Of a stretch of 64,000 nt of DNA, positions 35,492 through 43,966 are shown one piece after another. Every line of letters begins with the position of its first letter. Positions within the stretch are counted from its first letter, which is position 1. The DNA comes from Dyadobacter frigoris (GTDB taxonomy: Bacteria; Bacteroidota; Bacteroidia; Cytophagales; Spirosomataceae): contig NZ_SZVO01000008.1 of NCBI RefSeq assembly GCF_005280585.1, positions 186,001-250,000 on the forward strand, read 5' to 3'. A model generated the notes under the pieces. That model saw only the letters and a program-made list of their open reading frames with translations. It was not told the DNA's origin and did no database searches. Both the position numbers and the translations under genes were made by a program.

Positions 35492-35506
35492 CCGTCCTTT
35501 TGATTT

Positions 35507-36964
35507 ATGATATCTGATTACGAAAGTTTGACATTGGAAAGAGTAACCGCACATAGAGAAGTAGACCAAATATGGGATAGTTGCCTCAGGGTGATTCAGC
35601 AGCATATTCCTGAGCAGAGTTTTAAAACGTGGTTCGAGCCAATCCGACCACTGAAAATCTATGGTAAAGTCCTTACGATTCAGGTACCAAGTCAGTTTTT
35701 TTACGAATGGCTGGAAGATAACTACGTTAATCTTTTAAGAAAAGCTTTGGACTATGCCATTGGCCGGGATGGTCTTTTGGAATATTCAATAATTGTTGAT
35801 ACAGGAAATGAGAAGCATCAGCCGCTTACCATGAATGTGTCGACTGTGAAGTCGCCTAAATATTCGAAACCTGATAATTTTGCTACGGACCCAAGAATGG
35901 GTTCAAATAATAATAACGTGAAGGATCAGGATTCGATGAATCTTGACACGTATCTGAATCCGAATTATTCTTTTGATAATTTCATTGAAGGAGATTGTAA
36001 TCGTTTGGCGCGCTCTGCCGGCTTTGCTGTGGCGCAGCGTCCTGGTTTGACTTCCTTTAACCCTTTGATGATGTACGGTGGCGTAGGGCTTGGTAAAACC
36101 CACCTTGTGCAGGCGATCGGGAATTATATCATGAATCACTTTGACAATAAGCTGGTACTTTACGTTTCTTCCGAGAAATTTACAAATCAGTTTATCAACT
36201 CGATCAAAAACAATACGCTGCAAAACTTCACGGATTTCTACATGAAAGTGGACGTTCTGGCGATTGATGATGTTCAGTTTTTGTCAGGAAAAGAGAAAAC
36301 ACAGGATACGTTTTTCCATATTTTTAATCACCTGCACCAGTTAGGAAAGCAAATTATCATGACCAGTGACCGTCCGCCGAGAGAGCTGGAAGGTTTGCAG
36401 GATCGTTTGCTTTCACGGTTTAAATGGGGCTTAACGGCGGATTTACAAACGCCGGATTTTGAAACGCGTATTGCCATTATTCAAAAGAAAATCCAGGCAG
36501 AAGGAATTGAGATCGATTACGATGTGATTGAATATATTGCGCATAGCGTGAATTCGAATGTGCGTGAACTGGAAGGTGTGATCGTTTCTTTGATGGCTCA
36601 GGCTTCTTTAACCCGACGTGAAATTGATGTTGAACTGGCGAAAAATACGCTGAAAAACATCGTAATGAACGAAGAGAAAGAAGTGACAATTGATACGATT
36701 CAGGAAATTGTAGCCGATTATTTCAAAGTGACAATTGCCGATCTGAAAAGTAAAAGCCGTAAAAAGGAGGTCGTTTATCCGCGCCAGCTTGCTATGTTTC
36801 TTGCAAAAGAATATACCGATTTGCCTTTAAAATCAATCGGTTACCATTTTGGTGGACGGGATCATAGTACGGTTATTCACTCGATTCAAAGCGTAAATCT
36901 GCTTATGGGTGAAACACCAGACGTAGAAGAAACTTTGCAAAAACTTCGTAGTTACTTTAAGTAA
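35507..36964 (+). CDS. dnaA: Chromosomal replication initiator protein DnaA
   Basis: A 485-residue initiator with all four domains: helical domain I (IWDSCLRVIQQHIPEQSFKTWF), a polar N/D-rich linker (about residues 110-150), an AAA+ domain with Walker A GGVGLGKTH and Walker B DVLAIDDVQF, and a C-terminal DNA-binding domain with YPRQLAMFLAKEYT and GGRDHSTVIHS. dnaN is not adjacent, and I found no cluster of DnaA boxes in the 240 bases upstream, so the origin may be elsewhere. A FemAB/GNAT-like gene follows 14 bases after the stop. Confidence 0.97.
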   Translation: MISDYESLTLERVTAHREVDQIWDSCLRVIQQHIPEQSFKTWFEPIRPLKIYGKVLTIQVPSQFFYEWLEDNYVNLLRKALDYAIGRDGLLEYSIIVDTGNEKHQPLTMNVSTVKSPKYSKPDNFATDPRMGSNNNNVKDQDSMNLDTYLNPNYSFDNFIEGDCNRLARSAGFAVAQRPGLTSFNPLMMYGGVGLGKTHLVQAIGNYIMNHFDNKLVLYVSSEKFTNQFINSIKNNTLQNFTDFYMKVDVLAIDDVQFLSGKEKTQDTFFHIFNHLHQLGKQIIMTSDRPPRELEGLQDRLLSRFKWGLTADLQTPDFETRIAIIQKKIQAEGIEIDYDVIEYIAHSVNSNVRELEGVIVSLMAQASLTRREIDVELAKNTLKNIVMNEEKEVTIDTIQEIVADYFKVTIADLKSKSRKKEVVYPRQLAMFLAKEYTDLPLKSIGYHFGGRDHSTVIHSIQSVNLLMGETPDVEETLQKLRSYFK

Positions 36965-36978
36965 AAGGTCGTCTGTTC

Positions 36979-37947
36979 ATGACTTTGCCTATCCTGCTTC
37001 CGCGCTCCGAAATTAATGATGAGCGTTGGAATGAGCTGGCAGCAAAATCGAAACAGTCGGTGGTTTATGGTTATAGCTGGTATCTTGATATCGTCTGTGA
37101 CAGCTGGAAAGCACTCGTTTGGCCTTCTGCGGAAGATTATCAAATTGTAATGCCCTTGCCAATTAAGTGCAAGTGGAAAGTTGAGGTAATTCAGCAGCCT
37201 TTATTTTGCCAATATCTTGGCTTATTTTTCATAGATAAAATTTCAGAACAACAGCTTTACCTGTTTCTGGAAAAACTTTCCTCCTCTTTTCTCTACATTT
37301 CTTCCTACAATTTTCATCCTGATAATACAGGGATTCTACAAGATGTTTTGCATCAGTTTCCAAAATTCGAAGTAAAACAAAATCATACTTACCGGCTTTT
37401 GTTATCTGATTCACTTCCTGATATTCAATTAAAATATTCTTCTGATCGAAAAGCGAATTTAAAACGAGGTAAAAGATTTAACTGGACGGTTAAATCCAGT
37501 GATGATATTCAACCGCTTATTCAATTATTTCAGGATCATCATGCCTCTGGTATTTCGGGTGGAGTTTCTAATAAAGCATATGAAATTTTATCGCAACTGT
37601 TCGAAACATTAAAAATGTATGAAGCTGCCGAAGTTTTTTATGCCGAAAAGGAAGACAAGATTAATGCGGGAGCTTTGTTTGTGCGAACAGGTAAGAATGT
37701 GCTTTTCCTGTTTAATTCGGCAGATTTAGTTGGAAGGCAAGAGAACGCAAGATCCATTTTAATCGATCATTACTTCAAATTAAACGCCGGAAAATCGCTG
37801 TGTTTTGACTTTGAAAGTCCGGAGATAAAATCAATTTCAGATTTCTATAAAAGTTTTGGCGCTGATCCGGTTTCTTATTTTTCAATCAGAAAAAACGATC
37901 TGCCGTTTCCTTTTAAACAAATTCAAAACTGGCGGGTAAGAAAATAA
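36979..37947 (+). CDS. GNAT/FemAB-like acyltransferase, function unknown
   Basis: A 322-residue soluble protein. The second half (SSDRKANLKRGKRFNW, IQPLIQLFQDHHASG, AAEVFYAEKEDKINAGALFVRTGKNVLFLFNSAD, ARSILIDHYFKLNAGKSLCFDFE) follows the pattern of a GNAT-type acetyltransferase as found in FemAB-like proteins (a lone KANLKRG motif and a final IKSISDFYKSFGA). The substrate is unknown. It is read in the same direction as dnaA with a 14-base gap, suggesting cotranscription. The convergent DUF3108 gene ends one base after its stop. Confidence 0.65.
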   Translation: MTLPILLPRSEINDERWNELAAKSKQSVVYGYSWYLDIVCDSWKALVWPSAEDYQIVMPLPIKCKWKVEVIQQPLFCQYLGLFFIDKISEQQLYLFLEKLSSSFLYISSYNFHPDNTGILQDVLHQFPKFEVKQNHTYRLLLSDSLPDIQLKYSSDRKANLKRGKRFNWTVKSSDDIQPLIQLFQDHHASGISGGVSNKAYEILSQLFETLKMYEAAEVFYAEKEDKINAGALFVRTGKNVLFLFNSADLVGRQENARSILIDHYFKLNAGKSLCFDFESPEIKSISDFYKSFGADPVSYFSIRKNDLPFPFKQIQNWRVRK

Positions 37948-37948
37948 A

Positions 37949-38743
37949 TTAAAACCATTCAAGCTCCGTCTGAAGATTTTTTACAGATTTGATATCCATT
38001 TCAAGAGATCCGATGGCAAGTTCTACTTCGGCTTTGAGCGGAATTTTATTCACATCATCTGAAACCCACAATTTTACGGCTCCCTCTCCCTTAAATAATT
38101 TATTATCAGGGATTAAGGGATTTAATTTCAAAACCTTTATCTTCCCGAATTTCGTTTTAATTACGTCTTTTCCAGCATATTTGATACGAAGTTTATAAAC
38201 CTCACCATCAAAAAAAGTCGGGATTTCTATGACTTCTCCCAAGGCTATTTTTTCAAAATTTATCGTACGCAGGAAAAAATAACCGCTGATGATATCATTG
38301 ATATTGTTGGGCGTATTGAAGGTTTTGGTTTCTTCCTTAATTGTGGAAGTCGCCTGGTCCTTGTCGTGATTAAAAACAATGGTCTCTTCTTTCCTGTATT
38401 TATTTTCCTGAATACTCTGGTAAAACATATGAGGAACAATAGCCAGCGTGTCCACATAAGACCGCCAATTGTCACGTACGCGCGTGATAAGGTCAAAGGC
38501 ACCCACAGTTCTGCCCGTAACATTGATCTTGTAACAGGGATGATTATTGACTATGGATAAGTTTCTGGCAATTTCAACTCTGGCTTCTGCCGCATTGATA
38601 AAACCGTAATGAACACGGTACTCTACTTTTTCACCAAAACTGAAACTTTTATTTACGATAATTCTATTTTGTTCATACTGCCTGAAAGCCAGGATTGCCA
38701 AAACCGATAAAACTGCAATAATCGTAATTTTCAATCTCTTCAT
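37949..38743 (-). CDS. DUF3108-domain protein
   Basis: A 264-residue protein with an N-terminal signal or anchor (ITIIAVLSVLAILAF) and a beta-rich domain matching DUF3108: FSFGEKVEYRVHYGFINAAEARVEI, VDTLAIVPHMFYQSIQENKY, ISGYFFLRTI, and VKLWVSDDVNKIPLKAEV. The family is periplasmic and resembles LolA/LolB-type lipid-binding folds; its role is unknown. It follows the aminopeptidase gene by 16 bases on the same strand. Confidence 0.8.
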   Translation of the reverse strand: MKRLKITIIAVLSVLAILAFRQYEQNRIIVNKSFSFGEKVEYRVHYGFINAAEARVEIARNLSIVNNHPCYKINVTGRTVGAFDLITRVRDNWRSYVDTLAIVPHMFYQSIQENKYRKEETIVFNHDKDQATSTIKEETKTFNTPNNINDIISGYFFLRTINFEKIALGEVIEIPTFFDGEVYKLRIKYAGKDVIKTKFGKIKVLKLNPLIPDNKLFKGEGAVKLWVSDDVNKIPLKAEVELAIGSLEMDIKSVKNLQTELEWF

Positions 38744-38759
38744 AAATATCGTTGTAGTA

Positions 38760-39797
38760 CTATAAGGAAGGATATTTTTCTTTCAAATAAGACAAGTACT
38801 TTCTGAAATTCCCTCCGAATTTTGTTTCAAATTCATTACGAAATAAATTTTGCTTTGATTTATAAGTTTGATAACTGATAAAGTAAGCATTATTAGGCAG
38901 GTTTTTACCGTCCCACCTACTCTTGGTTTTCAACGTTTTTTTGTCAGCAAACAGTGTATCGGCATCATTAAGTATTTTTGAAATTACCTGATTCTTCAAA
39001 ACATCCTTTGCCGCGGTGTCCAGTTTAACTTTATCAAAAGAACTATATAAGCTGTCCAACCTTGAAATTCCTCGGAGCATATGCTGCGAATAGGCATCGT
39101 TATACTTTTTTGAAAATTCATATGTACGAAGTTCTTTCGAATTCAGACCATATTTTTGTTTTAAAAAACGAATTGCACCTAAATCCCCGACAAAACTGGC
39201 CAGGTTTTCATTTAGTTCAAGGTCGTTTTTTACAAAAAGTGTACCGTGAGTAAGTTCGTGAAGGATTAAATTAGCGAGACTTCCTTCGCGTCTTCTTAAC
39301 ATACTTGAAAGAATCGGATCTTTGAGATATCCCAATGTAGACCATGCCGAAACTTCCCCAATGTCTGTATCAAAACCTTCCTGTTTCAAAACTTTCTCTT
39401 CCCGCACAGCGCGCGTTGAATCGAAATATCCTTTATAAGGAAATGTTCCAATGATCGGGAATGACCATTTGTAAGCATTAATACGATATCTGTCCGAAGC
39501 ATTGATAACCCAGATAAGCGGTTTCCCATGCTGGTTATAAAAAGTTGTATAGTTTTTTGAAGGACTCAAACCAAGCGAATCGACACCAAATTGCTTGATT
39601 TCTTCAATCAGCCGAATTCTTGATTTTAAGGAATCGGGGAATGCCGGATCGTCAAGAACCTCTTCAACATCCTGAACATTCATAAGAATTGTAACCTGGC
39701 CCTTTGCCTGCATCCAGCCATAGCTGACCAGGTCGTGATAGTAAATGGCAATCAAGGTCAGCAATATAAATAAGCCAAGAAATATTTTTTTTATCAC
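38760..39797 (-). CDS. Membrane-anchored putative aminopeptidase (zinc, HELTH)
   Basis: A 345-residue protein from the GTG at 39797 (MIKKIFLGLFILLTL); the open frame to 39863 crosses a terminator stem and is not credible. It begins with one membrane helix, and the rest should be outside. It carries a HELTHGTLF zinc motif and a downstream glutamate in ELNENLASFVGD, the arrangement of PF10023-type putative aminopeptidases. Substrate and physiological role are unknown. It is transcribed with the DUF3108 gene. Confidence 0.78.
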   Translation of the reverse strand: MIKKIFLGLFILLTLIAIYYHDLVSYGWMQAKGQVTILMNVQDVEEVLDDPAFPDSLKSRIRLIEEIKQFGVDSLGLSPSKNYTTFYNQHGKPLIWVINASDRYRINAYKWSFPIIGTFPYKGYFDSTRAVREEKVLKQEGFDTDIGEVSAWSTLGYLKDPILSSMLRRREGSLANLILHELTHGTLFVKNDLELNENLASFVGDLGAIRFLKQKYGLNSKELRTYEFSKKYNDAYSQHMLRGISRLDSLYSSFDKVKLDTAAKDVLKNQVISKILNDADTLFADKKTLKTKSRWDGKNLPNNAYFISYQTYKSKQNLFRNEFETKFGGNFRKYLSYLKEKYPSL

Positions 39798-39811
39798 GGA
39801 TACAATATTTT

Positions 39812-39861
39812 GTTTTATCGAAAAAAGGCCAGTCAATATAACCGGCCTTTTTCGATAAAAC
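39812..39861 (-). terminator. Long inverted repeat, terminator of the desaturase gene
   Basis: GTTTTATCG-A6-GGCC and its complement GGCC-T5-CGATAAAAC form an 18-bp stem with one unpaired base and a 13-base loop. On the minus strand GGCC..GGCC is followed by a T-run, so it terminates the desaturase transcript just before the aminopeptidase gene. Confidence 0.75.
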
Positions 39862-39996
39862 AAAAATAGAGAAAACCTGCTGGTTTAATTTACCGGATTA
39901 CAATTTCTTAATGTCAGGAAACTGATAATCTGTTTAGCCGGATGTTTGTAAATTCAATTGGTGAAAATTCGCGCATTAGTGGCAAAAGAATAAAGA

Positions 39997-40743
39997 TTAC
40001 ATATAATTCAAATCGTTATTGGGTTTGAGGTGAATTATTTTTAGTTTGTTGAGAAGTAATATGAATGGGTAGGTTGGATCAAATTCATGCCATTTGAACC
40101 CGAAATTTGCCCGTCCGCCAAACTTGTGATGATTGTTATGATACGATTCTCCCATCATCAAAAAATCAAAAGGCAGCAGGTTTTTTGCAGTATCATCCAC
40201 TTTGAAATTGACATAGCCGTAACGATGCGCATACCAGTTGATGATCACTCCATGAACGGGCCCCATTAAAAAATGGATCGGCAGCAATAGAAACATCCAC
40301 CAGGACGTAGCAAACTGGATATAAAAAGCCACATAAAAAACACCCCAGCCAATTCTTGAAATCCAGGAATCTCCAAGTTTTTCCATGAATTCCCAATGCG
40401 GAACACCTTTCTTAAATTTCGGTTCAATCGTATCAGTTTTGTGAACGATGTTGTTATAGTAATTTTTCGTCTTCCACATCATATCAACAATGCTGTCAGA
40501 GAAACTGGGGGAATGAGGATCGAGTTCTGTATCTGCATAAGCATGGTGAAGTCTGTGCATAACGCCATATGCATACGGGCTCAAAAAGGAAGAACCCTGG
40601 AAAACCCAGGTAGCTGTATAGAAAAATTTCTCCCAGGCCGGACTCATGGTAAACATTTTGTGGGCCGCGTAACGATGCAGAAAAAAAGTTTGCATCAATA
40701 AAGACAAATACCAATGCGCAATGAAAAAGATTAAAATGATCAT
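39997..40743 (-). CDS. Membrane fatty-acid desaturase
   Basis: A 248-residue integral membrane di-iron desaturase. It has the three histidine boxes HRYAAH (23-28), HRLHH (63-67) and HNNHH (near 207) and about four hydrophobic helices. It is of the acyl-CoA (or acyl-lipid) delta-9 type that introduces the first double bond in saturated chains; the regiospecificity cannot be read directly. It is short relative to fungal enzymes, as is normal in bacteria. A TAnnTTTG element (40781-40788) lies upstream and a strong hairpin follows. Confidence 0.9.
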   Translation of the reverse strand: MIILIFFIAHWYLSLLMQTFFLHRYAAHKMFTMSPAWEKFFYTATWVFQGSSFLSPYAYGVMHRLHHAYADTELDPHSPSFSDSIVDMMWKTKNYYNNIVHKTDTIEPKFKKGVPHWEFMEKLGDSWISRIGWGVFYVAFYIQFATSWWMFLLLPIHFLMGPVHGVIINWYAHRYGYVNFKVDDTAKNLLPFDFLMMGESYHNNHHKFGGRANFGFKWHEFDPTYPFILLLNKLKIIHLKPNNDLNYM

Positions 40744-40780
40744 TTAAGGGATATAAAAGACAAACTTGATTTCAATGGAA

Positions 40781-40788
40781 CAAAGTTA
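40781..40788 (-). promoter_or_regulatory. -7 element of the desaturase gene
   Basis: TAACTTTG on the minus strand matches TAnnTTTG, 38 bases before the ATG. No good -33. Confidence 0.35.
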
Positions 40789-41053
40789 TTCCGGCAAGAA
40801 TTAAAGAAATCTGATAAATATCAGTTCTCAGGAAGACTTTGGTGCGTGCGGGCAAAATAAATTTTAAAGGGGAATTAATTTTGCCTGCGATATTGATTTA
40901 CGCAGCCAGTTATTTAAGTTGATTTCGAATTATGATTTATTGAAATCGTGGTAAGAAATAAATGAAATTGATCCTGTTTTAGGAAGTAAACGTCTCTTTA
41001 ATATTCTGTTACAAATATTTTGCATAATATTTTAATTGATACGGAAAATATCA

Positions 41054-41061
41054 TATCTTTG
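41054..41061 (+). promoter_or_regulatory. -7 element of recA
   Basis: TATCTTTG matches TAnnTTTG. A TTG lies 15 bases upstream, slightly closer than usual. If used, the leader would be about 180 bases long. Confidence 0.4.
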
Positions 41062-41192
41062 TTACTGAGTTTATCTGATGGCAATTTTTGGCTTTGGTAA
41101 ATTCAGTTATTTAATACGTTATGTGAGCAAATTTATCTTTTAAGTTTCATTAAGAATAGGTAAATTTACACTTGTCAAATAAGTGATTTCAT

Positions 41193-41215
41193 GCGGTTTT
41201 GAAATAAAAAGCCGC
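41193..41215 (+). other. Hairpin in the recA leader
   Basis: GCGGTTTT pairs with AAAAGCCGC, leaving one unpaired C, and is followed by TTTTA. A second small stem, CACTT..AAGTG, lies just upstream at 41169-41184. It resembles a weak terminator placed 36 bases before the recA ATG. Confidence 0.4.
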
Positions 41216-41250
41216 TTTTATGTACAAACTAAATCAACTTGTCCTGCTTT

Positions 41251-42321
41251 ATGGCACAACCAACAACAACGGATAAAGAAAACAAATTAAAAGCACTTCA
41301 GACAACGCTTGAAAAGCTTGACAAAACTTACGGTAAAGGAACTGTAATGCGTTTGAGTGATACGAAGGTGTTGGATATTCCTGTAATTTCAACAGGTTCT
41401 CTTGGGCTTGACCTGGCATTAGGCGTAGGTGGGCTTCCGCGTGGTCGTGTGGTTGAAATTTATGGCCCTGAATCTTCCGGTAAAACAACTTTGTCAATGC
41501 ATTGCATTGCAGAGGCTCAAAAAAGAGGGGGACTTGCAGCTTTTATTGATGCTGAACATGCTTTTGATCGTGCCTATGCGGAGAAACTGGGTATTGATAC
41601 AAGCAATTTGTTGATTTCTCAGCCCGATAGCGGAGAGCAGGCTTTGGAGATTACTGAACATTTGATAAGCAGTGGTGCTGTTGATATTATTGTAATTGAC
41701 TCGGTAGCGGCGCTTGTTCCCCGTGCGGAACTGGAAGGGGAAATGGGAGACAGTAAAATGGGGCTTCAGGCTCGTTTGATGTCTCAGGCATTGCGTAAGC
41801 TGACGGGTGTTATCAGTAAAACGGGATGCTGCTGTATTTTTATCAACCAGCTTCGTGAGAAGATTGGTGTGATGTTTGGTAACCCTGAAACTACTACGGG
41901 TGGTAACGCATTGAAATATTATGCTTCTGTTCGTTTGGATATTCGCCGTGTTGGTCAGATCAAAGAAAGTGCAGACCAGATTCTTGGTAACCGTACACGT
42001 GTAAAAGTGGTTAAGAATAAAGTGGCTCCTCCGTTTAAAGTGGTTGAATTTGACATCATGTATGGCGAAGGGATCTCGAAAGTAGGTGAGATCATTGACC
42101 TTGCTGTGGAGCTTGAAATTGTTAAGAAATCAGGTTCATGGTTCAGTTATGACGGAAACCGTCTTGGACAAGGCCGTGATGCAGTAAAGGCGCTTATTAA
42201 AGATAATCCTGAATTGATGGATGAACTGGAAGCGAAAGTTCGTGCAAAAGTAAATCGCGAGCCAGATGTTTTGGTTGATACGCTGGAACCTAATGTTATT
42301 GATGAAGGAGCCCCTGAATAA
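41251..42321 (+). CDS. recA: Recombinase A
   Basis: A 356-residue recombinase from the ATG at 41251 ([11 protein letters not shown]); the frame also allows a TTG 12 bases earlier. Walker A is GPESSGKTT, and [12 protein letters not shown] and [11 protein letters not shown] belong to the core. The C-terminal acidic region ends in VIDEGAPE. It promotes strand exchange and LexA-type cleavage; no LexA box can be claimed here because the operator of this phylum is not known to me. A palindromic bidirectional terminator follows. Confidence 0.97.
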   Translation: MAQPTTTDKENKLKALQTTLEKLDKTYGKGTVMRLSDTKVLDIPVISTGSLGLDLALGVGGLPRGRVVEIYGPESSGKTTLSMHCIAEAQKRGGLAAFIDAEHAFDRAYAEKLGIDTSNLLISQPDSGEQALEITEHLISSGAVDIIVIDSVAALVPRAELEGEMGDSKMGLQARLMSQALRKLTGVISKTGCCCIFINQLREKIGVMFGNPETTTGGNALKYYASVRLDIRRVGQIKESADQILGNRTRVKVVKNKVAPPFKVVEFDIMYGEGISKVGEIIDLAVELEIVKKSGSWFSYDGNRLGQGRDAVKALIKDNPELMDELEAKVRAKVNREPDVLVDTLEPNVIDEGAPE

Positions 42322-42350
42322 TTTATTCTCAAAGAATATTTTTGACTAGG

Positions 42351-42401
42351 ATATAAAAGTAAAGCCCTCCGGAAAATTTCCGGAGGGCTTTACTTTTATA
42401 T
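42351..42401. terminator. 51-base perfect palindromic bidirectional terminator
   Basis: A 25-base arm (ATATAAAAGTAAAGCCCTCC plus GGAAA) is exactly complementary to the arm on the other side of a single central A at 42376. It lies between the convergent recA and MoxR-like genes and has T-rich flanks in both directions. Confidence 0.88.
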
Positions 42402-42414
42402 TGAAAAGGTTGAT

Positions 42415-43950
42415 TTAAAATCTTCCTTTTTCGTCATCATCATCGTCAAAATCGAAATCTTCATCATCTGGTCCGGAGAACATGCTGCTCACAAGATCCT
42501 GGAATTTGATTCCCTGATCAAGCGATTGTTTTCCGATCAATGAATATTCAGCCATACCATGCAATGCAAATTCCATCATGAAAAGTTTTTCATTGGCATC
42601 GCCATAAGCACTTAGCATATCCACGAAATCGTCTAATCCATCTATGGTTTTAAGACGGGCGATATATTCACGATCCGGCATATCACCGATCATTTCCATC
42701 TCGTTTCCTGAACCAAACCATTCAATTACTTTCGCAAATGGATTGATCTTGCTTTTCTTGGATTTTTCAGGATCCGGGAAATAATTCAGGAATTGTGTAC
42801 GAATCGCTTTTCCAATCAGGTTTTGTGCAACGATAACCGGTCCTTCAACTTCACCTTCATACACCAATTCAACCTTACCGCAAATGGCAGGGATTACTCC
42901 GTAAAGATCAGAAATACGTACATAAGTAGAATCTTCACCATTAATAAGTGCACGTCTTTCAGCAGAACTTAACAGACTTTCATAAGCGGAAATCGTCAAA
43001 CGGGCTGAAACACCACTTTTACTATCTACGTATTCACTTTCACGTGCTTCAAAGGCAATTTGTTCGATCAATGTTTTAATCAACTCATTAACCTTAACAA
43101 TCTCTTTTTGCTCTTTTTTAACAACAGCTTCCTGTTCAGTAATTTTCTTACCGACTTCAAGTGTTTTTGGATAATGCGTTACAATCTGGCTTTCAATACG
43201 GTCTTTCAACGGTGTTACGATGCTACCACGGTTTGTATAATCTTCCGGATTGGCAGTGAACACAAACTGAATATCCAGAGGTAATCTTAATTTAAAACCA
43301 CGGATCTGAATATCGCCTTCCTGTAAAATATTGAACAAAGCAACCTGAATACGTGCCTGCAAATCGGGCAATTCATTGATCACGAAAATTCCTCTGTGTG
43401 AACGTGGAATCAAACCATAATGAATTACACGTTCGTCAGAATAAGGCAATCTCAAAGTAGCCGCTTTGATCGGATCCACATCACCAATTAAATCAGCCAC
43501 AGAAACATCCGGCGTAGCCAGTTTTTCTGTGTAGCGTTCATTTCTGTGAAGCCACTCAATTGGGGTATTATCACCTTTTTCTTGAATTATATCTTTGGCA
43601 AAACGTGATAACGGAGCCAGCGGATCATCGTGAAGTTCAGAGTCTTTCACGTATGGGATGTATTCATCCAGCAAATTCACCATCATACGGGCAATACGTG
43701 TTTTTGCCTGTCCGCGCAAACCTAATAAATTGATGTTGTGCATTGATAAAATGGCACGCTCAACATCAGGAATTACTGTTTCTTCATATCCCCAGATACC
43801 GGGGAAAACTTCTGTTTTACTTTTTATTTTTTCAATAAGGTTATCCCGAAGTTCCTGCTTGATAGAACGGGATTCATAACCAGCTTTTTTTAATTCACCA
43901 AGCGTATGAATGCCTAATGTTTGTGTACTTGTCAGCTCTGAATATTTCAT
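42415..43950 (-). CDS. MoxR/Mg-chelatase-like AAA+ ATPase
   Basis: A 511-residue ATPase of the ChlI/MoxR group. The Walker A loop is LLGLRGQAKT (77-84), the Walker B region reads IFVINELPDL (Asn where an Asp is usual), and sensor-like FTANPEDYTNRGSIVTPLKDRI follows. The tail is very acidic (DDEDFDFDDDDDEKG). Relatives work with a VWA-domain partner; the candidate is encoded at 12623-13732. The complex probably remodels an unknown protein; a true magnesium chelatase role is unlikely, since no bacteriochlorophyll genes are seen. It is read after rny with 16 bases between. Confidence 0.85.
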   Translation of the reverse strand: MKYSELTSTQTLGIHTLGELKKAGYESRSIKQELRDNLIEKIKSKTEVFPGIWGYEETVIPDVERAILSMHNINLLGLRGQAKTRIARMMVNLLDEYIPYVKDSELHDDPLAPLSRFAKDIIQEKGDNTPIEWLHRNERYTEKLATPDVSVADLIGDVDPIKAATLRLPYSDERVIHYGLIPRSHRGIFVINELPDLQARIQVALFNILQEGDIQIRGFKLRLPLDIQFVFTANPEDYTNRGSIVTPLKDRIESQIVTHYPKTLEVGKKITEQEAVVKKEQKEIVKVNELIKTLIEQIAFEARESEYVDSKSGVSARLTISAYESLLSSAERRALINGEDSTYVRISDLYGVIPAICGKVELVYEGEVEGPVIVAQNLIGKAIRTQFLNYFPDPEKSKKSKINPFAKVIEWFGSGNEMEMIGDMPDREYIARLKTIDGLDDFVDMLSAYGDANEKLFMMEFALHGMAEYSLIGKQSLDQGIKFQDLVSSMFSGPDDEDFDFDDDDDEKGRF

Positions 43951-43966
43951 GTATCATTAGGCTAGT

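Larger units (their letters stand above)
40744..41250. other. 507-base divergent intergenic region before recA
   Basis: This is the longest gene-free stretch in the window. It holds the desaturase promoter on the minus strand and the recA promoter on the plus strand, then about 180 bases of recA leader with two small hairpins. I see no open frame with coding character and no tRNA-like fold in it. Confidence 0.6.

Noticed and set aside
35269..35506. Replication origin upstream of dnaA
   Set aside because: I found only one loose match (TTATCTGCA) to the DnaA box and no AT-rich repeat array, so an origin is not supported here.
41239..41250. TTG start for recA four codons before the ATG
   Set aside because: The ATG at 41251 gives the normal family N-terminus; the extension (SCF) is not conserved in RecA.
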